NCBI GenBank assembly: GCA_030043395.1
Contig: JASHXW010000003.1
Location: 1-10,128, forward strand
DNA: 10,128 nucleotides
Direction of reading: 5' to 3'
From: Streptosporangiaceae bacterium
GTDB taxonomy: Bacteria > Actinomycetota > Actinomycetes > Streptosporangiales > Streptosporangiaceae
Shown: positions 1 through 6,711 of the stretch, in pieces
Layout of the letters: each line of letters opens with the position of its first letter
How positions within the stretch are numbered: the first letter of the stretch is position 1
The notes under the pieces: model-generated
What the model saw: only the letters and a program-made list of their open reading frames with translations
Told to the model about the DNA's origin: nothing
Database searches by the model: none
Position numbers and translations under genes: made by a program

Positions 1-318
1 CGCGCCGGTCGTTGCCCTGAATTCGGTCACGGAATCGCCAACCGCATTGGCTACGAACAGGTCGCCGGCGTCATAGGTGATGGCGTCGGGGTAGCCGAAC
101 CCCCATCCGAGGACGTGGGTGCCGCTCAACTCGCCCGTCATAGACTTGCCGGTCGCGCTCGAGGCTGCCGCCCCAGCCGGAAGCGCCAGCGAACCGAGCA
201 GCAGAGCGCCCGGCGCCAGGAGACTTAGGGCCATGCGGATCGCACGGCTGCCAGACCTGGAATGGTCGCCCGCCGCAGTCTGCTGGCGCACTCGGGACCG
301 CTCTCGCATCCACTTCAC
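1..318 (-). CDS. Secreted NHL-repeat/beta-propeller-like protein, C-terminus cut by window edge
   Basis: The frame is open from a stop at 370-372 to the left edge, so only the first 106 residues are visible. I chose the GTG at 318 because an AAGGGG ribosome-binding-like stretch lies 9 bases upstream; an ATG at 309 is the alternative. The N-terminus is long and Arg-rich (residues 2-28). A hydrophobic core follows (about 30-46), then an Ala-rich AGAAASS stretch (about 49-54), which reads as a signal peptide. After it come the segments FGYPDAITYDAGDLFVANA and GDSVTEF, the pattern of an NHL-type repeat blade (P-x-A-I-x-x-D-x-x-x-L-x-V-A-N). Proteins built of these repeats are secreted beta-propellers of mostly unknown ligand. 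The minus-strand orientation matches the glycan operon, but other genes lie between, so a functional link is only possible. The fold class is fairly sure and the function unknown. Confidence 0.72.
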   Translation of the reverse strand, partial: MKWMRERSRVRQQTAAGDHSRSGSRAIRMALSLLAPGALLLGSLALPAGAAASSATGKSMTGELSGTHVLGWGFGYPDAITYDAGDLFVANAVGDSVTEFRATTGA

Positions 319-366
319 CAAGCTCAACCCCTTGCTCAAGCGGCGCCTCCGGTGCCTGTCGGCAGG

Positions 367-372
367 AGCCTA
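367..372 (-). promoter_or_regulatory. Candidate -10 hexamer for the secreted NHL protein
   Basis: On the minus strand the hexamer is TAGGCT, which fits the actinobacterial TANNNT -10 pattern. It lies about 45 bases upstream of the GTG start at 318. No good -35 box is seen 16-18 bases further up. A TTGAAT lies upstream but at the wrong spacing. Weak call by pattern only. Confidence 0.2.
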
Positions 373-431
373 GTGCTGAAGTCAGGCGAACAGCGTACAT
401 CCGACCACATTCAAGGCCTTGCCGATCCCGG

Positions 432-459
432 TGACGATCCGGGCGGTGTTCGATCGTCA
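432..459. repeat. Perfect 8-base inverted repeat with a 12-base spacer
   Basis: TGACGATC (432-439) pairs exactly with GATCGTCA (452-459). The dyad lies between the divergent starts of the secreted NHL protein (318, minus) and the YCII remnant (512, plus). That position suits an operator of a dimeric regulator or a leader hairpin. It overlaps a smaller CCCGG/CCGGG stem at 427-443. The dyad is plain in the sequence; its function is inferred. Confidence 0.4.
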
Positions 460-511
460 TCTCGGTGCAGGTGACGCCATGGGGTGACACTGGGATCCGG
501 AGGAGACGACG

Positions 512-604
512 ATGCGTTACGCACTGCTCATGCACTACGCGGAGCCCGCTGAGGGAGACATGCCGCCAAGCGCTACCCGGCATCATTCAGCGGAAGATCC
601 GTGA
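512..604 (+). pseudogene. 5' remnant of a YCII/DGPF-domain protein gene
   Basis: A strong ribosome binding site (GGAGGAG, 499-505) sits 6 bases before an ATG, and 30 codons follow to a TGA at 602-604. The product begins MRYALLMHYAEPAEGDMPP. This matches the start of YCII-related (DGPF) proteins, which are about 100-130 residues long and in actinobacteria often sit beside ECF sigma factor genes. After residue 19 the likeness stops and the frame reads into the 3' end of the opposite-strand acetyltransferase gene. No YCII core or sigma factor gene follows, so this is a truncated leftover and not a complete gene. It could still be translated as a 30-residue peptide. The assignment rests on recognising the N-terminus only. 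Confidence 0.55.
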
Positions 605-1136
605 GGAGCACGTCGTAGACGGGTGAGCCTGGTGCGGGGTCGCGGGTCCTGGCGACCTTGCGCCATCCCCATGAGCGCAGGGCGCGCTGTGCCGGAGTCG
701 CCGCGGGCAAGACCGTGAGCGTCGCGCGCTCCTCAGGCCGACCAGCGAGTATCAGGTCATGCAAGGTCCGGGCAACGCCCTGCCGGCGCCATGCTGCCCG
801 CACTGCCAGCTCGGCGAGCGCGAACGTGCGACCGGTGCGCTCAGTCGTGATCTCCTCAGCCAGCGGCGTTGTCAGGTTCCGCCACCAGGAGGTAGACGGG
901 CGCAGCGGCATCCCGGATGCATAGCCGACCAGGTAATCACCGTGCCGGGCCTCCGCCAGCGCGAAGCCGGGCTGACGGCACTGAACGGTGAACTGGCGCC
1001 CGAACATCACGGGGTCCTCATCTCGCTCGTAAGGCGGAGCGCTGTAGATCTCGGCATGCAGTGCGCGCAGCTCGCTTTCGTGACCTGCTGCCTGCTGTCC
1101 GTTGAGGACCCGGAAGGTGATCTCCGGCGCCGGCAC
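573..1136 (-). CDS. GNAT family N-acetyltransferase
   Basis: This is a 187-residue protein of the Gcn5-related acetyltransferase fold, which moves an acetyl group from acetyl-CoA to an amine. The acetyl-CoA pyrophosphate loop is visible as AELAVRAAWRRQGVARTLHDL, with R/Q-x-x-G-x-A at about residues 117-122. The downstream beta strand ATLTVLP and the aromatic GWRK near 157-160 are also typical. The frame is open to a TTG at 1169, but I chose the GTG at 1136 because GGAGGT (1143-1148) lies 6 bases upstream. The gene follows the GT4 gene on the same strand after 63 bases and may be read through from it. Its stop codon (573-575) lies inside the opposite-strand YCII remnant, so the last residues may not be ancestral. 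The acceptor cannot be told; a role in modifying an amino sugar is possible but not supported. Confidence 0.85.
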   Translation of the reverse strand: MPAPEITFRVLNGQQAAGHESELRALHAEIYSAPPYERDEDPVMFGRQFTVQCRQPGFALAEARHGDYLVGYASGMPLRPSTSWWRNLTTPLAEEITTERTGRTFALAELAVRAAWRRQGVARTLHDLILAGRPEERATLTVLPAATPAQRALRSWGWRKVARTRDPAPGSPVYDVLLTDLPLNDAG

Positions 1137-1199
1137 GCTCTCACCTCCGACTACCAGGATGCCTAGCAATGCCTGCGTGCCGAGGTCCGGAACCGCGCT

Positions 1200-2354
1200 T
1201 CAGGCACTCGCTGCGCGGACCGCGTCGAAGATCTCGCTGGTGCGCTCCGCGACCACGCTCCAGCTGAATTCCTTGCTGGCCCTGACTGCGCCGTTCGCAC
1301 CGAGCCGGCTCGCCAGGGCAGGATCGTCAAGCAGCCTTCGCAATGCGCTGCACAAGGCCTCGACGCTTCTCGGTTCCACCAGCAGCCCGGTCTCGTCGTC
1401 CTTTACCGCGTAGGGCACGCCGCCAACCCTGGAGCCGATCACCGGCACTCCGACCGCGCTGGCCTCCATGTACACCATGCCGAAGCCCTCGCTGCGGTTA
1501 GTCGACGGCATGGCGAATATCGTCGCGACCTTGTAGTACTGGGCCAGCGCATCGTCGTCCTGATGCCCGGCGAAGATGATCCCGTTCGGCACGCCCGCGG
1601 TCCTGGCCATCGCCTTGTACATGTCGGTGCCATCGCCTGCGCCCACTACTACGAGGCAGAGGTCGCGATAGTGGCGCCGCAGCCGGCCGAAGGAATCGAT
1701 CAGGATCTTCAGTCCCTTGTGCTGCTGGGACTTGTTGAGCGAGCCGACGAACACGATGACCCGCTGACCCTCGTAGCGCTTAGCCAGTTCCTCCCCGACC
1801 GTCACTTCAGGATTGAATCGCAGCAGGTCCACGCCCGGGTGGACGACCGCCGTCTTCGCACGATGGCGCCGCAGGTACGGCGAATCCTGCCGGTAATGCT
1901 CGGACGTGGCGATCACGCCGGAGCTGCGGCGCAGCGTCCGGCTGATCAAGCTGAGATTGACTAGCTTCAGCAGCGCGTTGAGCGGCGGGAAGTCCTTCAC
2001 CAGGTCATTATGATAAGTCAGTACATATGGGATCTGCCCGCGAACTCGCTCCGCGAGGTCGGCGAGGTACGGGACCGGGGTGTGCGCGTTAATCAGATCC
2101 GGCTCCTCGACCCGGAAGATGTGCCTGAGCTGCCTGCGCCAGCCGAATCCGATCGGAGTGTTAGAGAGCGTGAAGGCTGTTCGCAGGCGATAGATGGTCA
2201 TGTTCTCGAACGCGCCGACGCCCGCCTGGTCGCCGGTTGTCACGATGACGACCGACCATTTGAGCGACTGGAGCTCCCTGGCAACTTGCAGCGCGTAGTT
2301 CTCCACTCCCCCTACTCGCGGGAAGAAGTGGGGAACAACCATGACTACCTTCAC
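1200..2354 (-). CDS. GT4 family glycosyltransferase (distal gene of the flippase operon)
   Basis: A 384-residue GT-B fold retaining glycosyltransferase, the usual size for GT4. It would transfer a sugar from a nucleotide donor to a growing lipid-linked glycan on the inner membrane face. The N-terminal acceptor domain opens with VVMVVPHFFPRVGGVENYA (GGVE at about 15-18). The C-terminal donor domain starts near residue 199 with VIVFVGSLNKSQQHKG, holding the conserved basic residues. The GT4 signature E-x7-E is SEGFGMVYMEA, with glutamates at about 289 and 297. The start is GTG, inside a GTGA overlap with the stop of the upstream GT4 gene, and GAGGAG lies about 9 bases before it. This suggests translational coupling. 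The donor and linkage cannot be read from the sequence. Confidence 0.92.
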   Translation of the reverse strand: MKVVMVVPHFFPRVGGVENYALQVARELQSLKWSVVIVTTGDQAGVGAFENMTIYRLRTAFTLSNTPIGFGWRRQLRHIFRVEEPDLINAHTPVPYLADLAERVRGQIPYVLTYHNDLVKDFPPLNALLKLVNLSLISRTLRRSSGVIATSEHYRQDSPYLRRHRAKTAVVHPGVDLLRFNPEVTVGEELAKRYEGQRVIVFVGSLNKSQQHKGLKILIDSFGRLRRHYRDLCLVVVGAGDGTDMYKAMARTAGVPNGIIFAGHQDDDALAQYYKVATIFAMPSTNRSEGFGMVYMEASAVGVPVIGSRVGGVPYAVKDDETGLLVEPRSVEALCSALRRLLDDPALASRLGANGAVRASKEFSWSVVAERTSEIFDAVRAASA

Positions 2355-3565
2355 GACGTCCGGCTCCTCACCAGGCCGCGGGCGCCACCGGACGGCACGC
2401 GCGCTGAGTCAGCTGCCGCGTCATACTGGGCTGCCAGGCCGGCGGCGTTCTTGCGCCAGTCGAACCGGTCCTCGGCCAGGGCTCTCGAATAACGCTGCAT
2501 GTATCCCCTGCGGTCGTCGTCGTCGAGGATCTCAAGGAAAGTGGCGCGCAGAGTGCCCGGCTCGGCAGGCACGAGCGCGAGGCCGCGCGGATCAAGGTCA
2601 TAGCGGTCGTATCCGCCCTCGTTCGTCGCCACGACGGGCAGGCCGCACGACATGGCCTCCTGCATCGCGAGAGTGAACATCTCGCCGTCGGCGGGGAAGG
2701 CGCATATGTCACTTGCCTGGTACAGGGCGAGCAGGTCGTGGCGGCTGACCGGCCCGAGCACGATCACGCCGTCCGGGATATCGCCCGGAATCTGGCCAGG
2801 CCCGGCCAGCACGACCTGATACCGGGAACTCGCAGCCCGAATGAGCTTATCGGCGCCCTTCTTCGGCACCAGGCGGCCTACGAAAAGCACGACCGGGCGG
2901 TCGGCCGCTACCCCGTACCGGGCACGCGTCGACCTGACCTGGTCGTGAGATCCGGGCCGAAATTGCTCTGTATCGACGCCGTTGTAGCTGAGCAGCACCC
3001 TCTCGGCGGGAGCCCCGTGCGCGGCCAGGAATTCGCTGACTATCGGGTTATACACGGTTATGCCGTGCGCCCGGCGCCAGATGAACGGGGCAAAGGTCGC
3101 ATAGTAGAACCGCTGAATTGCCGCGGCCAATCTCAGTGAATGGCTGACGACGGCAACGTGCTGGGTCACGAAGAACGGCTTGCCGCGCACCCTGGCCAGC
3201 AGGGCAGCGAAAAAGGAGGACGCGTGGTAGGAGTCATGGACATGCACCACGTCAGCTCGATTGACTAGCTTGCCGATGAGCGCGATGGCCGCTGGACTCC
3301 ATACCGGGACTGGCACGCCGTACTTGCGCTCCAGTGCGTTCCAAGCCGGGACCCGGACAATCTCGTAGCCGTCACAGCGCTCGCGCGATGCTCCGCCACC
3401 GCACCGGCTCGAAAGGACCGTGACCTCAAAGCCGAGCGACGCAAGCGTGGACGCTTGCTGCGCCACGATGACCTCGACGCCACCGAGATGGGGCAGGGCG
3501 TAGGCGGACACGATGAGTACTCGTCGGGGCGAGCGGTCGGACGACGGGCTCGTCACGCTATTCAC
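2351..3565 (-). CDS. GT4 family glycosyltransferase (middle gene of the flippase operon)
   Basis: A 404-residue GT-B enzyme related to, but clearly different from, its downstream neighbour, so the two probably add different sugars. Features in order: a 14-residue polar leader; RVLIVSAYALPHLGGVEVI with GGVE at about 28-31; VVHVHDS at about 106-112; the donor-domain opening VVLFVGRLVPKKGADKLI at about 225-242; and the E-x7-E signature GEMFTLAMQEA with glutamates at about 295 and 303. A 20-residue Arg/Ser tail ends the protein. The GTG start at 3565 overlaps the end of the flippase gene by 8 bases. A second GTG at 3556 is possible and sits at a workable distance from GGAAG. The product acts in the cytosol or at the inner membrane face. 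The sugar is not known. Confidence 0.92.
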   Translation of the reverse strand: MNSVTSPSSDRSPRRVLIVSAYALPHLGGVEVIVAQQASTLASLGFEVTVLSSRCGGGASRERCDGYEIVRVPAWNALERKYGVPVPVWSPAAIALIGKLVNRADVVHVHDSYHASSFFAALLARVRGKPFFVTQHVAVVSHSLRLAAAIQRFYYATFAPFIWRRAHGITVYNPIVSEFLAAHGAPAERVLLSYNGVDTEQFRPGSHDQVRSTRARYGVAADRPVVLFVGRLVPKKGADKLIRAASSRYQVVLAGPGQIPGDIPDGVIVLGPVSRHDLLALYQASDICAFPADGEMFTLAMQEAMSCGLPVVATNEGGYDRYDLDPRGLALVPAEPGTLRATFLEILDDDDRRGYMQRYSRALAEDRFDWRKNAAGLAAQYDAAADSARVPSGGARGLVRSRTS

Positions 3566-4937
3566 TCACTTCCGGCGCCTGCTCGAGCACCATGGATCCG
3601 GCCGGCTGCGGCTGCCGACGAGGCGAGACGCGCCTGTGTCGTGCGGCACGGCTGTTCAGGATGGTAACCGTAGCAGTCGAGACAGCCGCGCAGGCCGCGG
3701 AGCCAATGGGCCAGGCTGCGGCCAGGGCGGTGAGGCCGTGAGGCGCGAGAAACCAGGCAAGTCCGCAGATGCCCACCGCGTACAGGCCGCTCGTCAGGAC
3801 GATCGCGTGCAGGTGCGACGAGAGCCGCAGAACTGTCCACGACCAGTTACACGCGGCGATCGGCAGGGCCGCGACGGCGAGCAGCATGAGCGTGCCCGCG
3901 CCGTGCTGGCTGTACCTGGTCCCGAAGACCAGCAGGACCCATCGCGCGATCGCTACCAGGGCAAGCACGCTGGGGAAATACAGGGCCATCAAGGCTCGCT
4001 TGCTCCTGCGACGCAACTCTCGACGATTCGCTTCGGCGTGGGATCCTTCCGCAAGGAAACTCTGGCTAACTGCGTAGGCGCCAGAGTACAAAAGCGTCGC
4101 TATCTGGAAGGCGACAAAGTAATAAGCGGCCGGCCGGGCACCAAGCCGGTCAAGTACCAGAAGCGGGACGATAAGCACCGGCAGCATGTTCATGACATTG
4201 CCGAAATAGTTCGCCGTGGCAAACTTGAGTAGCGGTCTGAGTACCCGTAGTGGATTGCCGAGTTTGGGCCGCCACCGCAGCACCGCCAGGATAAGGAGAA
4301 TGCTGACGATAGCGGACGAGGCGAACGCGCTTGTTGCCGCAGCGAATATCTCGTAAGCGCCAGCCCCTGCAAGCAGCACCGCGAGCAATATCTTAACTGT
4401 GCCACCCACCGCACCATCTGTCAGCGCGCACAGGCCTGCCCTGCGCGAGGCAATGAATACGGCATCGGTCATCAGATTTACTGCCGCCGCGCCAGTAAGC
4501 AGGATGAATCCGACTGCGAGGAACCTGTCATGCGTTACGAACGCCAAACGTGGCGCCACTACTGGAATAAGAAGAACGTAAATGAATGCAATCAAGGCTC
4601 CGCCGCAGGCGACGACCAGCAGCGCGGCGGCTATCAAGCTGTCCCGGTCCCGGGCCGTCGGCAGGTACCTCACGATCGAGCTGTTGAGGCCGAGCAGGGC
4701 GAGGTAGCCGATCACGGTGGTTGCTGAGATGAGTGAGCTCGCCCGTCCGACGTCGACCGTGCTGAACAGGCGGGCAACCACTATCCAGAATATGAACCCC
4801 AGCGATGCCTGCAGGGCGGAACTGAGCATCAGGTAGAGCGAGTTCCGTACCATATGGTCGGACTTCAGCCTGCCAGCCAGCCTGACCAGGCGAGGCTGCC
4901 AGGCTCCACCGTCTTGTTCCTGCGTCACACCGGTCAT
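3558..4937 (-). CDS. Wzx-like polysaccharide flippase (MOP/MurJ superfamily)
   Basis: A 459-residue polytopic membrane protein, the normal length for Wzx/RfbX flippases, which move polyprenyl-diphosphate oligosaccharides across the membrane. About 12 hydrophobic segments are visible: near 32-54, 68-88, 101-126, 138-160, 177-194, 197-220, 240-263, 270-291, 315-338, 347-366, 376-396 and 400-427. Typical motifs are NSLYLMLSSALQASLGFIFW in the first helix and WIVVARLFSTVDVGRASS just after it. The last 30 residues are basic and cytosolic. It is the first gene of the minus-strand operon and is followed at once by two GT4 genes. The ATG at 4937 has no good ribosome binding site, but lies in an ATGA overlap with a doubtful upstream ORF. 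A stand-alone MATE drug transporter is unlikely in this context. Confidence 0.88.
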   Translation of the reverse strand: MTGVTQEQDGGAWQPRLVRLAGRLKSDHMVRNSLYLMLSSALQASLGFIFWIVVARLFSTVDVGRASSLISATTVIGYLALLGLNSSIVRYLPTARDRDSLIAAALLVVACGGALIAFIYVLLIPVVAPRLAFVTHDRFLAVGFILLTGAAAVNLMTDAVFIASRRAGLCALTDGAVGGTVKILLAVLLAGAGAYEIFAAATSAFASSAIVSILLILAVLRWRPKLGNPLRVLRPLLKFATANYFGNVMNMLPVLIVPLLVLDRLGARPAAYYFVAFQIATLLYSGAYAVSQSFLAEGSHAEANRRELRRRSKRALMALYFPSVLALVAIARWVLLVFGTRYSQHGAGTLMLLAVAALPIAACNWSWTVLRLSSHLHAIVLTSGLYAVGICGLAWFLAPHGLTALAAAWPIGSAACAAVSTATVTILNSRAARHRRVSPRRQPQPAGSMVLEQAPEVSE

Positions 4938-5176
4938 CCGAACTTAACTGGGCAAATACTCTTAGCTAGATCAAACGGACAATCTAGCACGTTCTCCGTA
5001 CCAATCTCGGCTAGCACGACCTCCGCCCGCGGGGCGATGACCCAGCGGTACCGCGACAACGACCGGGCGGCCAAGGTGCTTGCCGCGTGCCGTTCCAGCG
5101 CTGCGAGGCATCTATTGTCGGTGCTTGTTGTACGGCGCGGCAACATACGCCATCGGTTGCGTAACATGCGCCGCAA
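4934..5176 (-). CDS. Doubtful 80-codon ORF coupled by ATGA to the flippase start
   Basis: The frame runs from a TTG at 5176 (or an ATG at 5167) to a TGA whose first two bases are the last two of the flippase ATG. This ATGA arrangement is typical of coupled genes and would explain the missing ribosome binding site of the flippase. The product is basic at its N-terminus (MLRNRWRMLPRR) and ends DLAKSICPVKFG. The middle third has G/C-biased third positions like a real gene, while the two ends do not. No ribosome binding site is seen upstream of either start. I recognise no family. It may equally be chance reading of a regulatory region. Confidence 0.2.
   Translation of the reverse strand: MRRMLRNRWRMLPRRTTSTDNRCLAALERHAASTLAARSLSRYRWVIAPRAEVVLAEIGTENVLDCPFDLAKSICPVKFG
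4984..5025. repeat. Two 15-base direct repeats, CTAGCACGnnCTCCG
   Basis: The copies are at 4984-4998 and 5011-5025 and match at 13 of 15 positions, differing only in the two central bases. Their starts are 27 bases apart and the pair lies about 50-90 bases upstream of the flippase ATG. Tandem sites like this often bind a regulator. The 27-base period is also in frame with the doubtful 80-codon ORF, where it gives EVVLA and ENVLD, so a coding origin cannot be ruled out. Confidence 0.45.
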
Positions 5177-5266
5177 GAGGCGAGGGTCACCGCTATACTT
5201 TCGGAACCTGAAGAGTAGCTGAAAATGAAGGCCTAACCTTAGTGTATCTCGTTGTTCCCTTGGCGG

Positions 5267-5285
5267 ACTTTGACATAGTCAGAGT
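5267..5285. promoter_or_regulatory. Operator-like dyad over the -35 box of the GT2 promoter
   Basis: ACTTTGAC (5267-5274) and GTCAGAGT (5278-5285) form an inverted repeat with 7 of 8 pairs matching and a 3-base centre. The TTGACA box lies inside it, so a bound repressor would block RNA polymerase. No regulator gene is in the window. The dyad is seen; its use is inferred. Confidence 0.35.
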
Positions 5286-5298
5286 AATCAATTCTATG
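5270..5298 (+). promoter_or_regulatory. Candidate housekeeping promoter for the GT2 gene
   Basis: A perfect -35 hexamer TTGACA (5270-5275) is followed at 16-17 bases by TTCTAT or TCTATG (5292-5298), only a fair -10 box with half the consensus bases. Transcription would start near 5305 and give a leader of about 85 bases before the ATG at 5389. Confidence 0.35.
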
Positions 5299-5303
5299 CG
5301 CCG

Positions 5304-5340
5304 CGAACGCTTCAGTGCTGGAGGTACTTCAGCGAGTTCG
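5304..5340 (+). promoter_or_regulatory. Leader stem-loop carrying a Shine-Dalgarno-like GGAGG in its loop
   Basis: CGAACGCT (5304-5311) can pair with AGC..GTTCG (5331-5340) with a 2-base bulge. The loop contains GGAGG (5320-5324), but no start codon lies 5-10 bases after it. The gene's own purine-rich GGGGGGA is further down, next to the ATG. The stem may be chance or a leader control element. Confidence 0.22.
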
Positions 5341-5388
5341 GTTCCCGGGCCACGCAGAGCGTTTTGCTGGCTCAGCCGGGGGGACTAG

Positions 5389-6711
5389 ATGTCATCTGAA
5401 CTCGCCACGCCGGAGGCAGATGCGTATGAATTGTCATCCACCGCGCCCGGCGATCACCTAGATCCGGACTTGCTCGATATTAGCGTGGTCATGCCCTGCC
5501 TCAATGAGGAAGCGAGCGTAGCCATATGCGTGAGCAAGGCCTGGCACGGCATCCGCGCAGCTGGCCTGACGGGCGAGGTGATCGTCGCAGACAACGGCTC
5601 CACCGATCGGTCAGTCGCGTGGGCTGAGGCGGCTGGCGCACGAGTGGTGCACCAGCCGCTCCGGGGGTACGGGAACGCATACCTGATGGGCTTCGAAGCT
5701 GCTCGCGGACGGATCGTCGTCATGGGCGACTCTGACGACTCCTACGACTTCACGAAGATTCCCGACCTGGTCAGGCCCATCGAGGAAGGCTACGACTACG
5801 TACTCGGGTCCCGCTTCGCTGGTCACATCCTCCCCAAGGCGATGACCTGGACACACCGCAGGATCGGCAATCCCGCTCTCACGGCGATCCTGAACACGCT
5901 GTTCGGGCTGAGAGTCACCGATGCGCACAGCGGCTTCCGGGCCATCACCAGGGATGCTCTGGCAAAGATTGCCTTGAGTTGCGAGGGAATGGAACTCGCG
6001 TCGGAGATAGCAGTGAAAGCGGCGCTGGCAAACTTGCGTACCACGGAAGTGCCGATAACCTATCATCCGCGCATAGGGGTATCGAAGCTTAACTCGCTCC
6101 GAGATGGCCTGCGGCATCTGCGTTTCCTATTCCAGCTCTCTCCCGATTACTTGTTCATTGCGCCCGGCCTTATCTTGACCGCTCTAGGATTCGTTGGCCA
6201 GCTCGTGATGCTGCTCGCTGCCGCCAGCGCGTACGCGCTCCTCGGCAAGATCGCGCTGGCCATGATGACCCTCAGCGGTGCTCATCTGCTCGTCATGGGC
6301 GCGTTCGCCAGGACTCAGAGCCAGGACGAGCGCCCGGAAAGTCGAAGGCGCGTGCTCGGCTGGATCGAGAAGATCATGAGGCCGGAGTCAAGCCCGGCAA
6401 CCACGAGCGCGTTCTTGCTCGTCGGAGTCGTGCTCGTTGTCGCGCCGTTCCTGACCGGCTCGGCTACTCTCGTCGCTGCTGGTGGAGCTGCTAGCTCTGT
6501 TGCCATACTCGGGCTCGTGATGCTGGCACTGGGCAGCAGGCTCGGGTTCGATGCCCTCTTTCTCAGTCTCGTTCTGCGCCGGCCAGGCGCGGGAAAGGCC
6601 AGGACACACCCGGCTGGCGTGAGCAGCGGCGAGCAGGCAGCTGATTCACCGAGGCCAGCCACCGCGGCGGTCATGACGGGCGAGCCCGCCGAGCTCGACG
6701 GCCAGGCTTAG
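5389..6711 (+). CDS. GT2 polyprenyl-phosphate glycosyltransferase with C-terminal membrane helices
   Basis: A 440-residue protein whose first 250 residues form a GT-A catalytic domain of the dolichol/polyprenyl-phosphate sugar synthase type (DPM1/GtrB-like). These enzymes charge polyprenyl phosphate with one sugar from a nucleotide donor on the cytosolic face. Visible motifs: VVMPCLNEEASV (about 33-44), VIVADNGSTDRS (64-75), the metal-binding acidic cluster MGDSDDSYDF (112-121), GSRFAG (140-145) and TDAHSGFRA (177-185). About four hydrophobic segments follow (near 254-278, 284-306, 340-358, 363-396), then a polar Ala/Pro-rich tail of about 43 residues. The ATG follows GGGGGGA at a good distance. 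It is the only long plus-strand gene here and ends tail-to-tail with the hydrolase gene, the stop codons sharing two bases. The sugar could be mannose, glucose or another hexose. Confidence 0.9.
   Translation: MSSELATPEADAYELSSTAPGDHLDPDLLDISVVMPCLNEEASVAICVSKAWHGIRAAGLTGEVIVADNGSTDRSVAWAEAAGARVVHQPLRGYGNAYLMGFEAARGRIVVMGDSDDSYDFTKIPDLVRPIEEGYDYVLGSRFAGHILPKAMTWTHRRIGNPALTAILNTLFGLRVTDAHSGFRAITRDALAKIALSCEGMELASEIAVKAALANLRTTEVPITYHPRIGVSKLNSLRDGLRHLRFLFQLSPDYLFIAPGLILTALGFVGQLVMLLAAASAYALLGKIALAMMTLSGAHLLVMGAFARTQSQDERPESRRRVLGWIEKIMRPESSPATTSAFLLVGVVLVVAPFLTGSATLVAAGGAASSVAILGLVMLALGSRLGFDALFLSLVLRRPGAGKARTHPAGVSSGEQAADSPRPATAAVMTGEPAELDGQA

Larger units (their letters stand above)
4938..5388. 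other. Divergent control region between the flippase operon and the GT2 gene
   Basis: This stretch of about 450 bases separates two divergently transcribed units and so must hold both promoters. Its right half (about 5190-5300) is richer in A and T than the flanking genes. It contains a direct repeat near the flippase start, a TTGACA -35 box in a dyad facing the GT2 gene, and a leader stem with a GGAGG in its loop, all listed separately. For the minus-strand operon I found only weak promoter candidates, for example TATAGC at 5192-5197 (read on the minus strand), without a convincing -35. Confidence 0.75.

Noticed and set aside
71..586. Long minus-strand frame of 171 codons across the left edge region
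   Set aside because: It overlaps the secreted NHL gene on the same strand in another frame, has no recognisable domain and Arg/Pro-rich composition typical of out-of-frame reading of G+C-rich DNA. The signal peptide and NHL pattern are in the other frame.
1137..1169. Longer start (TTG at 1169) for the acetyltransferase
   Set aside because: The GTG at 1136 has a GGAGGT at the right distance, and the extra 11 residues would be encoded by the ribosome binding site itself.
3513..4232. Plus-strand frame of 239 codons opposite the flippase gene
   Set aside because: It is the complement of the flippase helices and gives a low-complexity Arg/Gln/Gly-rich product with no recognisable family.
5231..5241. 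Half of a DtxR/IdeR-like iron box (TAAGGTTAGGC on the minus strand)
   Set aside because: Only one half matches the palindromic consensus (about 12 of 19 bases overall), so iron control is not supported.
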